Assembly: GCA_900544095.1 (NCBI GenBank)
Contig: UQTV01000008.1
Coordinates: forward strand, 1 to 56,083
Length of the DNA: 56,083 bases
Direction: 5' to 3'
Source: an uncultured Collinsella sp.
GTDB taxonomy: Bacteria; Actinomycetota; Coriobacteriia; Coriobacteriales; Coriobacteriaceae
Below, one piece after another: positions 24,776 to 34,646 of the stretch. The notes beneath the pieces were generated by a model. That model ran no database searches. It had not been told where the DNA came from and was given only the letters and a program-made list of their open reading frames with translations. The translations under genes were made by a program, and so were the position numbers. Positions within the stretch are counted from its first letter, which is position 1, and each line of letters begins with the position of its first letter.

Positions 24776-26131
24776 ATGTCTGCTATTGATATTGTGCTTG
24801 TTGTGATCGCCTTAGTGGCGGTGGGAGTTGCTGTGGTTTGCGCCCTGCAGCTTAAAGGCCTTCGTGCCGAGTTGCGAGAGCGTGGCGGCAACGAAGCGGA
24901 GACGCTCGCGGCGCTCGAGCAGGCCAACAGCGCGCTCGATGCCCTCAACGTCGCGCTGACAGAAACCCGCCGCACGGCAAACGCCATCGCGCAGCAGCAG
25001 ACGACCGATGCGGCCGTGGAGCAGCAACGCTACCTGACCATCGCGCGTGAGTTCTCGCAGGCCGGCGACCGCATGGATGACCTGCGCCGTGAGACGGCTC
25101 AGCAGCTTGGCGCCAACCGCGAGGGCATCGAGCATCGCCTGGACAAGGTGCGCGAGACGGTCGATGCCCAGCTGGGCGCCATCCGCAAGGACAACAACGT
25201 TCAGCTCGATCAGATGCGCGCGACGGTGGACGAGAAACTCTCCCGTACGCTCAACGATCGCCTGTCCGCATCGTTTAAGCAGGTGAGCGACCAGCTCGAG
25301 GCCGTGTACAAGGGCCTGGGCGACATGCAGTCTATCGCTACCGGCGTGGGCGACCTTAAGCGCGTGCTGGGCAACGTCAAGGCGCGTGGCATTTTGGGCG
25401 AGGTGCAGCTGGGCGCAATCCTGGCGGACATCCTTACGCCCGACCAGTATCTGGAAAACGTCGCCACCAAGCCCGGCGCCTCGGAGCGCGTTGAGTTTGC
25501 CGTCAAGCTGCCGGTAGACGAGGGCGACCCCGTGCTGCTGCCGATTGACTCCAAATTCCCGGGCGACGCGTACGAGCATCTGCTCGATGCCCAGGAGTCG
25601 GGTGACGCTGAGGCCGTCGCCGCCGCGCGCAAGACGCTCGATGCGATGGTCAAACGCGAGGCCAAGGACATCTGCGAAAAGTACCTGAGCGTGCCGGCGA
25701 CCACCAACTTTGGCATTATGTTCGTGCCGTTTGAGGGCCTGTACGCCGAGGTCGTCAGTCGCCCCGGGCTTATCGAGACCCTGGGTCGCGACTATCACGT
25801 CAACGTTGCCGGCCCCAGCACCATGGCGGCCATCCTCAACAGCCTGCAGATGAGCTACCAGACGTTTAGGCTGCAAAAGCGCACCGACGACGTGCTGCGC
25901 GTGCTTTCTGCCGTCAAGGCCGAGCTGCCGCGCTATCAGGCGGCGCTGCGCCGCGCCCAGCAGCAGATCGAGACCGCGGGCAAAACGGTCGAGGGTATCA
26001 TCACCACGCGCACCAACGTTATGGAGCGCAAGCTCAAGGATATCGACGCGCTGGAAGACGCGCGGGAGGCCGACGAGATTTTGGGACTCACATCAGCGGA
26101 GCTGCTCGCAGACCAAAAAGACGAGGACTAG
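24776..26131 (+). CDS. rmuC: DNA recombination protein RmuC
   Basis: 451 residues. An N-terminal membrane segment (about 5-24, AIDIVLVVIALVAVGVAVV) and a long coiled coil (about 25-190) are followed by the RmuC domain, with ARGILGEVQLGAILADIL, PIDSKFPGDAYEHLL, FGIMFVPFEGLYAEV and GPSTMAAILNSLQMSYQTF. RmuC limits inversions at short inverted repeats in E. coli and is predicted to be a nuclease-related membrane protein. That is notable in a genome rich in palindromes. ATG 24776 is preferred to TTG 24743 because GGCGGAG precedes it and the protein then begins at the membrane helix. Confidence 0.94.
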   Translation: MSAIDIVLVVIALVAVGVAVVCALQLKGLRAELRERGGNEAETLAALEQANSALDALNVALTETRRTANAIAQQQTTDAAVEQQRYLTIAREFSQAGDRMDDLRRETAQQLGANREGIEHRLDKVRETVDAQLGAIRKDNNVQLDQMRATVDEKLSRTLNDRLSASFKQVSDQLEAVYKGLGDMQSIATGVGDLKRVLGNVKARGILGEVQLGAILADILTPDQYLENVATKPGASERVEFAVKLPVDEGDPVLLPIDSKFPGDAYEHLLDAQESGDAEAVAAARKTLDAMVKREAKDICEKYLSVPATTNFGIMFVPFEGLYAEVVSRPGLIETLGRDYHVNVAGPSTMAAILNSLQMSYQTFRLQKRTDDVLRVLSAVKAELPRYQAALRRAQQQIETAGKTVEGIITTRTNVMERKLKDIDALEDAREADEILGLTSAELLADQKDED

Positions 26132-26256
26132 CTGCATCTGATGACGGGGCGCCGGCGTAAACGCGGGGCGCGGGCGCTTTTCGCATCGTGCTTGCCTGAA
26201 GTGCGCTTCAGTGTGCAACAATGGCGTTTCGCCCTATCAGACGCGAAAGGAAGTCC

Positions 26257-28059
26257 ATGTCTCAGAGAAGCACCAGTCCGCTCAAACGTTCCACCGTGCG
26301 CCGCACGCTCCAGCGTTTTTGGGACGTCACGCGCACACAGCCGCTGATCGTCTTTCTCTCGGTGTTCTCGTCGGCCGGCTACATCTTTTTGCTCACGTTT
26401 GCCAACACCTACGTGATGGCCCTTATCGTCGACCGCGTCCAAGCCGGTCCCGTGGCGGGCGACCAGGTGTTTGAGGTCTTTGGTCCCTACATTCTGGCGC
26501 TCGTGCTCGTTAACCTGGTAGGCCAGATTCTCTCCAAGCTGCAGGATTACACCGTCTACAAGCTCGAGATTGCGGGCAACTATCACCTGGCGCGCCTGTG
26601 CTTTGACACACTCTCCAATCAATCCATGACATTCCACACCAGCCGCTTTGGCGGATCGCTTGTGAGCCAGACGAGCCGTTTTATGAGCGGCTACACGGGC
26701 CTGGTGGACGTGACGGTGTATTCGCTCATTCCCACCATCACCTCGGTTGTCTGCACGGTGGCGGCGCTCGCTCCGGTGGTGCCGACGTTTACCGTGATCC
26801 TGGTGGGCATTATGGTCGTCTACATCGCGTTTGTCTGGCTTATGTATAAGCGCATCATGCCGCTTTCGGCCGCGACGTCCGCCGCGCAGAACAAGCTGGC
26901 GGGCGTGCTGTCCGACGCGGTCACGAATATCCTGGCCGTCAAGACCTGTGGGCGCGAGGACTTTGAGCGCGACCTGTTCGATGCCGCCGACCGCGCCGCG
27001 CGTGACGCCGAGACGGTTTCGATGCACGCCATGATGCAGCGCAACTTTACGACCTCGGGCCTTATCGTCATCACCATGGCCGTGGTGAGCGTGTTCGTCG
27101 CGGGCGGCAACGCGTGGTTTGGCATCTCGGCCGGCGCGCTCGTCATGATCTTTACCTATACGTACAACCTCACCATGCGTCTGAACTACGTAAGCTCCAT
27201 GATGCAGCGCATCAACCGCGCGCTGGGCGATGCGGCCGAGATGACGCGTGTACTGGACGAACCGCGCCTGGTAGCGGACGACGAGAACGCCCCCGAGCTC
27301 AAGGTGGGCGAGGGCGCGATTGATTTTGAGCACCTGAGCTTTGCATACCGTGACGCCGCAGCGGGCGAGAGCGTGTTCGACGACCTGACGCTTCATGTGG
27401 CAGCGGGCCAGCGCGTGGGCCTGGTAGGCAAATCGGGCTCGGGCAAGACGACGCTCACCAAGTTGTTGCTGCGCCTGGACGACGTACAGGGCGGCCGCGT
27501 GCTCGTGGACGGCCAGGACGTCTCGCGCTGTACGCAGCAGAGTCTGCGCCGTCAGGTTGCCTACGTGCCGCAGGAGGCGCTGCTGTTCCACCGCTCCATT
27601 CGCGAGAATATCGCCTATGGACGCCCCGACGCCACCGACGAGCAGATCCGCGAGGCGGCTCGCTTGGCTAATGCGACCGAGTTTATCGACCGCCTGCCCC
27701 GTGGCTTTGACACCATGGTGGGCGAGCGCGGCGTTAAGCTTTCGGGCGGCCAACGCCAACGCGTGGCCATCGCCCGCGCTATCCTGACTGACGCGCCGAT
27801 TCTGGTGCTCGACGAGGCGACGTCTGCCTTGGACAGCGAGTCCGAGGCGCTGGTGCAGGAGGCGCTCGAGAACCTGATGCGCGGTCGCACCTCCATTGTG
27901 GTGGCACATCGCCTGTCCACCGTGGCGGCGCTCGACCGCATCGTGGTGCTGGCGGACGGCGAGATTGTCGAAGACGGTACGCATGCGCAGCTTGTCGAGG
28001 CGGGCGGCGAGTATGCGAGCCTGTGGGGCCGCCAGACCGGCGCATTTTTGGAGGCGTAA
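26257..28059 (+). CDS. ABC exporter, fused membrane and ATPase domains
   Basis: 600 residues. Six transmembrane helices (about 25-310) precede an ATPase domain (about 345-595) with Walker A GLVGKSGSGKTT (about 388-399), Q-loop VPQEALLF, signature LSGGQRQR, Walker B ILVLDEATSALD and the switch AHRLS. This is the half-transporter layout of multidrug, lipid or peptide exporters, which work as dimers. No partner half-transporter is adjacent, so it is probably a homodimer. GAAAGGAAG precedes 26257, and the 12 extra codons from 26221 are not needed. The substrate is unknown. Confidence 0.93.
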   Translation: MSQRSTSPLKRSTVRRTLQRFWDVTRTQPLIVFLSVFSSAGYIFLLTFANTYVMALIVDRVQAGPVAGDQVFEVFGPYILALVLVNLVGQILSKLQDYTVYKLEIAGNYHLARLCFDTLSNQSMTFHTSRFGGSLVSQTSRFMSGYTGLVDVTVYSLIPTITSVVCTVAALAPVVPTFTVILVGIMVVYIAFVWLMYKRIMPLSAATSAAQNKLAGVLSDAVTNILAVKTCGREDFERDLFDAADRAARDAETVSMHAMMQRNFTTSGLIVITMAVVSVFVAGGNAWFGISAGALVMIFTYTYNLTMRLNYVSSMMQRINRALGDAAEMTRVLDEPRLVADDENAPELKVGEGAIDFEHLSFAYRDAAAGESVFDDLTLHVAAGQRVGLVGKSGSGKTTLTKLLLRLDDVQGGRVLVDGQDVSRCTQQSLRRQVAYVPQEALLFHRSIRENIAYGRPDATDEQIREAARLANATEFIDRLPRGFDTMVGERGVKLSGGQRQRVAIARAILTDAPILVLDEATSALDSESEALVQEALENLMRGRTSIVVAHRLSTVAALDRIVVLADGEIVEDGTHAQLVEAGGEYASLWGRQTGAFLEA

Positions 28060-28122
28060 AGGCCCCATACGTGGGACAATCGTGCCTATAGGTTTGTTAC
28101 GCCGCTGAAGCGAGGAGTCGTT

Positions 28123-28788
28123 ATGCCACGCGAGACCAATGCCGCCAAACGCGAGCGCGCCGTTGAGGTGTGCGAGCGCCTCAACCGTCGCTATGGCCCG
28201 GTCGAGTGTTTTTTGGATCACGAGAATCCCTTTAGGCTGCTCATCGCGGTGCTGCTCTCGGCGCAGACGACCGACGCGCAGGTCAACAAGGTGACGCCGA
28301 AGCTGTTTGCCCAGTGGCCCACGCCCGAGGCCATGGCGGGGGCGAGCGTGGCCGATGTGGCCGATACCATTAAGTCGCTCGGCTTTTATAAGAGCAAGGC
28401 CAAGCACGCCGTGGAGGCCGCGCAGATGATCGTTGCCGATTACGGTGGCGAGGTGCCGGCCGACATGAAGGAGCTCGTCAAGCTGCCGGGTGTTGGCCGC
28501 AAAACGGCGAACATCGTGCTCAACGTGGGGTTTGGCATTGTCGAGGGCATCGCGGTCGATACGCACGTCAACCGCATTGCGCACCGCCTGATGCTGAGCC
28601 CCAAGACGCATGCCAAAGAGCCGCTCAAGACCGAGCAAGATCTGCTCAAGATTTTGCCGCACGAGTATTGGGAGTCGGTCAACCACCAGTGGATCACCTT
28701 TGGCCGCGAGATCTGCGACGCTCGCAAACCTAAGTGCGACGAGTGCCCGCTGGCAGATTTGTGCCCCAGCGTGCGCGTAGCGGGGTAG
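28123..28788 (+). CDS. nth: Endonuclease III
   Basis: 221 residues, a bifunctional DNA glycosylase/AP lyase for oxidised pyrimidines. It shows LLSAQTTDAQVNKVTP, the helix-hairpin-helix LPGVGRKTAN with catalytic Lys127, VDTHVNRI with Asp146, and the [4Fe-4S] ligands Cys198, Cys205, Cys208 and Cys214 (C-X6-C-X2-C-X5-C). GCGAGGAGTC precedes the ATG. The complete cluster contrasts with the MutY-like protein at 21084. It is followed by mfd, making a DNA repair pair. Confidence 0.96.
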   Translation: MPRETNAAKRERAVEVCERLNRRYGPVECFLDHENPFRLLIAVLLSAQTTDAQVNKVTPKLFAQWPTPEAMAGASVADVADTIKSLGFYKSKAKHAVEAAQMIVADYGGEVPADMKELVKLPGVGRKTANIVLNVGFGIVEGIAVDTHVNRIAHRLMLSPKTHAKEPLKTEQDLLKILPHEYWESVNHQWITFGREICDARKPKCDECPLADLCPSVRVAG

Positions 28789-28892
28789 GGCGGAACGCAT
28801 CTTCGTCTGGCGTTTTTTGCGGGGCTGGGTTTGCCCTTGAGCCGGAGTCCTCTCCATGCGCTACCATGACAGACAATGTATTTGACGTACGA

Positions 28893-28920
28893 CCCGCCGA
28901 GCTTGCCCCGGCGGGCTTTT
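28893..28920 (+). terminator. Terminator-like hairpin between nth and mfd
   Basis: CCCGCCG (28893-28899) pairs with CGGCGGG (28909-28915), followed by CTTTT. A -10-like TACCAT lies at 28862-28867, so the hairpin may sit inside the mfd leader instead of ending nth. Confidence 0.6.
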
Positions 28921-28945
28921 GGCGTTGCGATGCCGGAGGAACAGC

Positions 28946-31900
28946 ATGCTCATTCACCGTATAGCCGCGCAGCTCTACACTGCCGAGGCGCTGCAGACCG
29001 TCGAGGCCGGACTCGATGCCGGCGAGGACGTGACGCTGGCCGTGTCGCAGTCGGGCCGCACGCTTATGGCGGCCGCCCAGTTTGCGCGCCGTCCGCGCCC
29101 GACGGTCTACATTGTGAGTGGCGAGGATGCGGCCGATCGCGCCGCGCGCAGCCTTGCCGCCTACGTGGGCCTGGCGCACGTGTGCCGTTTTCCCGAGCGC
29201 AAGGACTATCCGTGGCGCGAGCAGGCGCCCGACGATGCCGTGGTGGCGCAGCGCTGCGAGGCTCTGGGGCGCATCGTGCGCGGGGACAACTGCATCATGG
29301 TTGCCTCGGCCCGCGCGCTGCTGCGCTGCGTGCCGCCGGTCGAGAGCCACTACTGGGAGTCCACGACCTTTGCGGTGGGCGAGGAGATTCCTTTTGACGA
29401 GGTGCCGCATCGCCTGGTGGGCATGGGCTACACCAATGCCGGCGCCGCTGATGCGCCCGGTCTGTTCCGCATTCACGGCGACACCGTCGAGGTGTTCCCC
29501 GCACAAGAGAAAGCGCCCGTGCGCATTGAGTTCTTTGGCGACGAGATTGACCGCATCCGCCGCATGGTGAGCTCCACGGGCCAAACCATCGGCAACGAGG
29601 ACAGTATCGAGATCTTCCCCTGCCGTGAGCTGGCGCTTACCGACGATGCCGTTCACAACATGCATGCGGCGCTCTACCGCGCAAGCCAGGACGATAGCAA
29701 GTTGGCGGCGCTGCTCGAGATGGTGGATGCGCGCATCGTCACGCCCGAGCTCGACCGCTTTTTGCCGGTGATGTACGGCCAGACCGTGAGCCCGTTGGCA
29801 CACGTGAGTGGCAAGGCGCTTGTGGTTTTGTCCGAGCCGCGCTCGCTGTTCGACGACTGCCTGCGTGCCTACGAGGATATCGAGGCCCGTGCCGGCGAGG
29901 CGGGGATTGACCGCCTGGACGGTCTGTACGTGCGCGCTCAACAGCTCGATTTTGGTGCCCAGCAGCGCCTGAACTACGTAAGCCTCATTCGTGCCGGCGG
30001 CGCGGTGACGGCCGAGCTCAAGATTGAGCAGCCTGCCATCGCAGGCTCGGACAACCGTTTTATGACGCGCATCCAGGAGGTCGTGGGCAAGCGCTATGCC
30101 TGCGTGTTTGCCATTCCCGACCGCGGCGCGCGTGAGTCGATGGAGCTCACCTTTGGCGACGAGGGCATTACCTTTGAGGAATCGCTGACCGCGGCGCCCG
30201 AAAATGCCGGCGCCATCGGCGAGCGCGTACGCGTGGCAACGGCGGATTCTGCCGATCGCGCTGCCCGCCAGGAAGCCCATGCTGCAATTCGCGAGCGTAA
30301 GGCCGACGCACTCAACGCCCGCTCGCTCGAGGCGGGCGCGGCCCAGGCTGCCGCCGGTGCCGCCGTGCCCACCATCTCGCGCGGACGCGTGACCTTTGTC
30401 GATGCCGCCCTGCCGCAGGGCGTGGTGGTGCCCGATGCCAACCTGGCCGTGTTCTCGATCGCCGACCTCAACGCCCGTATGGATGCCAACCGCGCGCGCA
30501 GCCGCCGCAAGGTGGACATTACGCAGATCACCTTCCCGTTTAAGCCGGGCGACTACGTGGTGCACGCCACTCACGGCATCGCACTCTTTAGCGAGATTGC
30601 GCGTCAGGAAGTGGGCGGCAAAGAGCGCGACTACTTTTTGCTGGAATATGCCGACGGCGACAAGCTCTACGTGCCGCTCGAGCAGGTCGACCGTATCACG
30701 CGCTATGTTGGCCCCGACGGCGACAAACCGCGCCTGACCAGGCTCAACACAGCCGACTGGACGCGCGCCACCAACAAGGCGCGCAAGAATGCCAAAAAGC
30801 TGGCGTTTGACCTGGTCGACCTGTATACGCGCCGCTCATCAATCGCGGGTATCGCCTGCCCGCCTGACACGCCCGAGCAGATCGAGATGGAGGAGAGCTT
30901 TCCTTACGACGAGACGCGCGACCAGCTGGAGGCCATCGCCGACATTAAGGCCGATATGGAGGCGCCCAAGCCCATGGACCGCCTGCTGTGCGGCGACGTG
31001 GGCTTTGGCAAAACCGAGGTCGCCCTGCGCGCGGCGTTTAAGTGCGTGGACTCCGGCCGCCAGGTCATGGTGCTCTGCCCCACGACCATTCTGGCCCAGC
31101 AGCACTACGAGACGTTCTTTGAGCGCTTTGCCCCGTTTGGCCTTGAAGTCGAGGTACTCAGCCGCTTCCGCACCCCGGCGCAGCAAAAGCGCGCGCTCAA
31201 GGCGTTTGCCGAGGGCACGATCGACGTGCTCATCGGCACGCATCGTCTGCTTTCGGCCGACGTGAACCCCAAGAACCTGGGCCTGGTGATCATCGACGAG
31301 GAGCAGCGCTTTGGCGTGCAGCACAAGGAGCAGCTCAAGAACCTGCGCGAGCAGATTGACGTGCTCACGCTTTCGGCAACGCCTATTCCGCGAACCATGC
31401 AGATGGCCACGAGCGGTGTGCGCGACATGAGCCTGATCACCACGCCGCCGACCGGGCGTCGTCCCGTGATCGTGCACGTGGGGGAGTACGACCCCGACGT
31501 GGTAAGCGCGGCGATTCGCCTGGAGGTGGGCCGCGGTGGCCAGGTGTACTACGTGTCCAACCGCGTCAAGACCATCGATGACGCCGTGGCGCGCGTGCAC
31601 GAGGCCGCGCCCGAGGCGCGCGTGGGCGTGGCGCACGGCAAGATGAGTCCGCGCGAGGTCGAGGACGTGATGATCGAGTTCGCGACCAAAAAGATCGACG
31701 TGCTCATCGCCACGACCATCGTGGAGAGCGGTATCGACAACGCGACCGCCAACACGCTGATCATCGAGGATTCGCAGCGCCTGGGCCTGGCGCAGCTCTA
31801 CCAGCTCAAGGGTCGTGTGGGTCGCTCTGCCACGCAGGCCTACGCGTACTTTATGTTCCCGGGCGAGCTGCCACTCACCGAGGAGGCGACGGCGCGCCTG

Positions 31901-32578
31901 ACCGCACTTTCCGAGTTCCAGGACCTGGGCAGCGGCATGCGCATTGCCATGCGCGACCTGGAGATTCGCGGCGCCGGCTCGCTTATGGGCGCCGAGCAGC
32001 ACGGCAACCTGTCGAGCGTGGGCTTTGACCTGTTTACGCAGATGCTGGGTCAGGCCGTGGCCGAGGCGCGCGGCGATGACGATGCCGGCGTGGAGGCGGC
32101 GAGCGTGGGTATTAACCTGCCGGCCGATTACTTCTTGTCCGAGGAGTACCTGCCGGCGGTGGATCAGCGCGTGCTCGTGTACCGCAGGCTCGCAGCGGCC
32201 GAGGACCTGGAGAGCATCGATGAGGTGCAGGAAGAGACCGAGGCCGCGCATGGCGAGCTGCCGTTGGCAGGACTCAACCTGTTCAATCGCGCACGAATCC
32301 GCATTCGCGGCGAGCGCCTGGGGCTCGAGAGCGTCACGCTCAGCGGCGGTCGCATCACGTTTTTGGGCGTCGACGTGCCCAAGAAGGTGGCCTTTGAGCT
32401 AAAGACCCGCTATGGCGCGGTGAACTTCCCCAAGAGCCGCAAGCTGTCGGTGCCCTACAAGGCGGGTGCCGGCGCGGGCAGCGGCCTGGGTCGCGGTCTC
32501 GACGCCAACGACGGTACCGGCCCCGTGGCCGCGGCACTCATGCTGTTGCAGCAGTTGGGTGCGAGCGACGACGACTAA
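28946..32578 (+). CDS. mfd: Transcription-repair coupling factor
   Basis: 1210 residues, close to the usual length. It removes RNA polymerase stalled at lesions and recruits UvrA. The N-terminal UvrB-like module (about 1-350) has a SGEDAADRAARSLAAYVG region. A variable linker follows (about 420-500, Ala-rich), then the RNA polymerase interaction domain (about 540-620, GDYVVHATHGIALF, YVPLEQVDRI). The RecG-like translocase has Walker A GDVGFGKTEVALRA (about 682-695), DEEQRFGVQHKE (about 784-795), and the TRG region SATPIPRTMQMA. A C-terminal regulatory domain ends it. ATG 28946 is chosen for GGAGGAACAGC just upstream. Confidence 0.97.
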   Translation: MLIHRIAAQLYTAEALQTVEAGLDAGEDVTLAVSQSGRTLMAAAQFARRPRPTVYIVSGEDAADRAARSLAAYVGLAHVCRFPERKDYPWREQAPDDAVVAQRCEALGRIVRGDNCIMVASARALLRCVPPVESHYWESTTFAVGEEIPFDEVPHRLVGMGYTNAGAADAPGLFRIHGDTVEVFPAQEKAPVRIEFFGDEIDRIRRMVSSTGQTIGNEDSIEIFPCRELALTDDAVHNMHAALYRASQDDSKLAALLEMVDARIVTPELDRFLPVMYGQTVSPLAHVSGKALVVLSEPRSLFDDCLRAYEDIEARAGEAGIDRLDGLYVRAQQLDFGAQQRLNYVSLIRAGGAVTAELKIEQPAIAGSDNRFMTRIQEVVGKRYACVFAIPDRGARESMELTFGDEGITFEESLTAAPENAGAIGERVRVATADSADRAARQEAHAAIRERKADALNARSLEAGAAQAAAGAAVPTISRGRVTFVDAALPQGVVVPDANLAVFSIADLNARMDANRARSRRKVDITQITFPFKPGDYVVHATHGIALFSEIARQEVGGKERDYFLLEYADGDKLYVPLEQVDRITRYVGPDGDKPRLTRLNTADWTRATNKARKNAKKLAFDLVDLYTRRSSIAGIACPPDTPEQIEMEESFPYDETRDQLEAIADIKADMEAPKPMDRLLCGDVGFGKTEVALRAAFKCVDSGRQVMVLCPTTILAQQHYETFFERFAPFGLEVEVLSRFRTPAQQKRALKAFAEGTIDVLIGTHRLLSADVNPKNLGLVIIDEEQRFGVQHKEQLKNLREQIDVLTLSATPIPRTMQMATSGVRDMSLITTPPTGRRPVIVHVGEYDPDVVSAAIRLEVGRGGQVYYVSNRVKTIDDAVARVHEAAPEARVGVAHGKMSPREVEDVMIEFATKKIDVLIATTIVESGIDNATANTLIIEDSQRLGLAQLYQLKGRVGRSATQAYAYFMFPGELPLTEEATARLTALSEFQDLGSGMRIAMRDLEIRGAGSLMGAEQHGNLSSVGFDLFTQMLGQAVAEARGDDDAGVEAASVGINLPADYFLSEEYLPAVDQRVLVYRRLAAAEDLESIDEVQEETEAAHGELPLAGLNLFNRARIRIRGERLGLESVTLSGGRITFLGVDVPKKVAFELKTRYGAVNFPKSRKLSVPYKAGAGAGSGLGRGLDANDGTGPVAAALMLLQQLGASDDD

Positions 32579-32634
32579 CGGGTCGACGCTGCAAACGCCC
32601 CATTTGGGCACTCTGGTTCCATCGAAAGGAAAGC

Positions 32635-33498
32635 ATGTTCGGATACATCTATAAGAAAGATGTCGCCATGATCGCGGTTGTCCTGTGCCTTTGTCTGGGC
32701 GTAGGCAGTTTCTTCGATTATCAGATCTCGAGCGCGCTGTTCAACATCGGCAGCATGTACGGCCGCTTTATCGAGGCCGCCGGCGAGCTTCCGTTCGAGC
32801 TGACGGCAAGCGTCGCGGGCGTTATGCTCGTGCGCGCGGCGCGTCCCGACTCTAGGGGGAGCAAATGGTTCGCCGTGCTCGGCATCCTCGTCAACGTTGG
32901 CCTGGCCGGCTACGAGATCGTCTCGTCCCTGAAGGTTGGCGGCAAACTCATCGCTGTTCAGTTGGTGCTGACGTTTGTGCTGGTTATCGCCGCCAACCTT
33001 ATCGTCTATCGCTTCACGCGCACGACCGAGTCCGACGAGCTCACGCGCTGGGCGTTGATGGTACTTGCCGTGTGGGTTGCTCAGGCCATTATCCTCAACG
33101 TGATCGTCAAGCCGCTGTGGTCGCGCCCGCGCATGCGCGTGATCGAGGTCACGCCGGGGCTCAATTTTCAGCCGTGGTGGGTGATCGGCAACCCCGACAA
33201 GTGGGCCTTTATTGCCGCCGGCGTGATCAAGGACGGCTTCAAGTCGTTTGCGAGCGGACACACGGCGCACGCGGCAATCGGTCTTATGCTCGCCGGGCTT
33301 CCCGCGGCGGCCTTTAAGGAAAAACCGTCGCGCCGCCGCATGGCCTTTTGGACGGCGGCTGCGGTCGCGGCGCTCGTCGCCTTTGGCCGTATCGTGATCG
33401 GAGCGCATTTTTTGAGTGACGTGAGCTGCGGCTTTGCCCTGGTGCTGGCACTTGAGTGCCTTGCCGCGCGCATTGCCTATCCTCACGGCGTACAATAG
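32635..33498 (+). CDS. PAP2-family membrane phosphatase
   Basis: 287 residues with about six membrane helices. The phosphatidic acid phosphatase motifs are KPLWSRPRMR, FASGHTAHA (the His of the second motif) and GRIVIGAHFLSDV (R-X5-H-X3-D). The first residue of the usual PSGH is changed to Ala. Members dephosphorylate lipid phosphates or undecaprenyl pyrophosphate at the membrane, and the exact substrate is not readable. GAAAGGAAAGC precedes the ATG. The leader shares GGTCGACGCTGCAAACGCCCC (first 20 nt) with a site at 46048. Confidence 0.87.
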   Translation: MFGYIYKKDVAMIAVVLCLCLGVGSFFDYQISSALFNIGSMYGRFIEAAGELPFELTASVAGVMLVRAARPDSRGSKWFAVLGILVNVGLAGYEIVSSLKVGGKLIAVQLVLTFVLVIAANLIVYRFTRTTESDELTRWALMVLAVWVAQAIILNVIVKPLWSRPRMRVIEVTPGLNFQPWWVIGNPDKWAFIAAGVIKDGFKSFASGHTAHAAIGLMLAGLPAAAFKEKPSRRRMAFWTAAAVAALVAFGRIVIGAHFLSDVSCGFALVLALECLAARIAYPHGVQ

Positions 33499-33543
33499 CC
33501 CCGTTTGAATCATCTGACCGATACCCGGTAAGAGAGGATTGCC

Positions 33544-34569
33544 ATGCTCGCGTTTAACAACGATTATTCCCACGGCGCACATCCGGCAGTGCTGCAGGCG
33601 CTCGTCGACACCAACATGGAGCCGCAGCCCGGCTACGGTACCGATGCACACACCGAGCGTGCCAAGCAGCTTATCCGCGAGGCCTGTCAGGCCCCCGATG
33701 CCGACGTGTTTTTTCTGGTGGGCGGCACGCAGGCCAACGCGACGGTGATTGACATGCTGCTCGCGCCCTACGAGGGCGTTGTTGCTGCCGAGACTGGCCA
33801 CGTCGCCTGTCACGAGGCAGGCGCTATCGAGTTTGGCGGCCACAAGGTGCTCACCATCCCCGGCTACGAGGGCAAGATGCACGCCGAGGACCTCGAGAAC
33901 TATATCCAGGTGTTCTACGAAAACGAGAGCTACGAGCACACGGTGTTCCCGGGCGCTGTGTACGTGAGCCTATCGACCGAGTACGGCACGCTGTACTCCA
34001 AGGCCGAGCTCGCGGCGATTCATGCGGTGTGCCAGAAGCGTGAGATTCCGCTGTTTGTGGACGGCGCTCGCCTGGCCTATGCGCTGGCGGCCGATGAGTG
34101 CGACATTACCCTGCCCGAGCTGGCGCAGCTGTGTGACGTGTTCTACATTGGCGGCACCAAGTGCGGCGCGCTTTGCGGCGAGGCCGTGGTGTTTTGCGGC
34201 ATGCGCGCTCCGGCGCATCCCATTCCGCGCATTAAGCAGCACGGTGCGTTGCTGGCCAAGGGTCGCCTGACGGGCGTGCAGTTTGAGGCGCTCTTTACCG
34301 ATGGCCTGTATTTTGAGATTGGTCACCAGGCGATTGAGACCGCTCAGGCGCTTCGTCGCGTGCTGCACGAGCGCGGCTACCAGTTCTTCTTGGAGACGCC
34401 GACCAACCAGCAGTTCGTGATTCTGCCCAACGAGGACATGGCCCGCATTCGCGAGCATGCCTCGATCGAGTACTGGGAAAAGTACGACGATACTCACACG
34501 GTGGTGCGCTTTTGCACCAGCTGGGCCACGACGCAGGAGGATATCGACGCGTTGGCGGCTGTCCTGTAG
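33544..34569 (+). CDS. Low-specificity L-threonine aldolase
   Basis: 341 residues, a PLP enzyme that splits threonine or allo-threonine to glycine and acetaldehyde. N-terminal FNNDYSHGAHPAVLQAL, then FFLVGGTQANATVID, ETGHVACHEAGAIEFGGHK, FVDGARLAYAL, and the cofactor lysine Lys206 in IGGTKCGALCGEAVVF are all family features. AGAGAGGATTGCC precedes the ATG. It has its own terminator at 34588. Related beta-eliminating lyases have similar folds, so the exact specificity is moderately certain. Confidence 0.9.
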   Translation: MLAFNNDYSHGAHPAVLQALVDTNMEPQPGYGTDAHTERAKQLIREACQAPDADVFFLVGGTQANATVIDMLLAPYEGVVAAETGHVACHEAGAIEFGGHKVLTIPGYEGKMHAEDLENYIQVFYENESYEHTVFPGAVYVSLSTEYGTLYSKAELAAIHAVCQKREIPLFVDGARLAYALAADECDITLPELAQLCDVFYIGGTKCGALCGEAVVFCGMRAPAHPIPRIKQHGALLAKGRLTGVQFEALFTDGLYFEIGHQAIETAQALRRVLHERGYQFFLETPTNQQFVILPNEDMARIREHASIEYWEKYDDTHTVVRFCTSWATTQEDIDALAAVL

Positions 34570-34587
34570 CCTGATGTAATGACAAGG

Positions 34588-34634
34588 GGCCGCCCTGCGC
34601 CTGAGCTTGGCGCAGGGCGGCCTTTGCTTTTGGG
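34588..34634 (+). terminator. Terminator after threonine aldolase
   Basis: GGCCGCCCTGCGCC is matched on the other side of TGAGCTT by GGCGCAGGGCGGCC (ends 34622), followed by TTTGCTTTT. Confidence 0.92.
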
Positions 34635-34646
34635 GAGAAGGGTTGT

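Noticed and set aside
26128..28857. 909-codon open frame on the minus strand across the ABC exporter and nth
   Set aside because: It is antisense to two genes with complete catalytic motifs, is rich in His/Arg/Ala without domains, and arises from the high-GC codon pattern.
30839..32251. 470-codon minus-strand open frame inside mfd
   Set aside because: Shadow of mfd, whose helicase motifs are intact in the plus strand. The antisense product has no recognisable motif.
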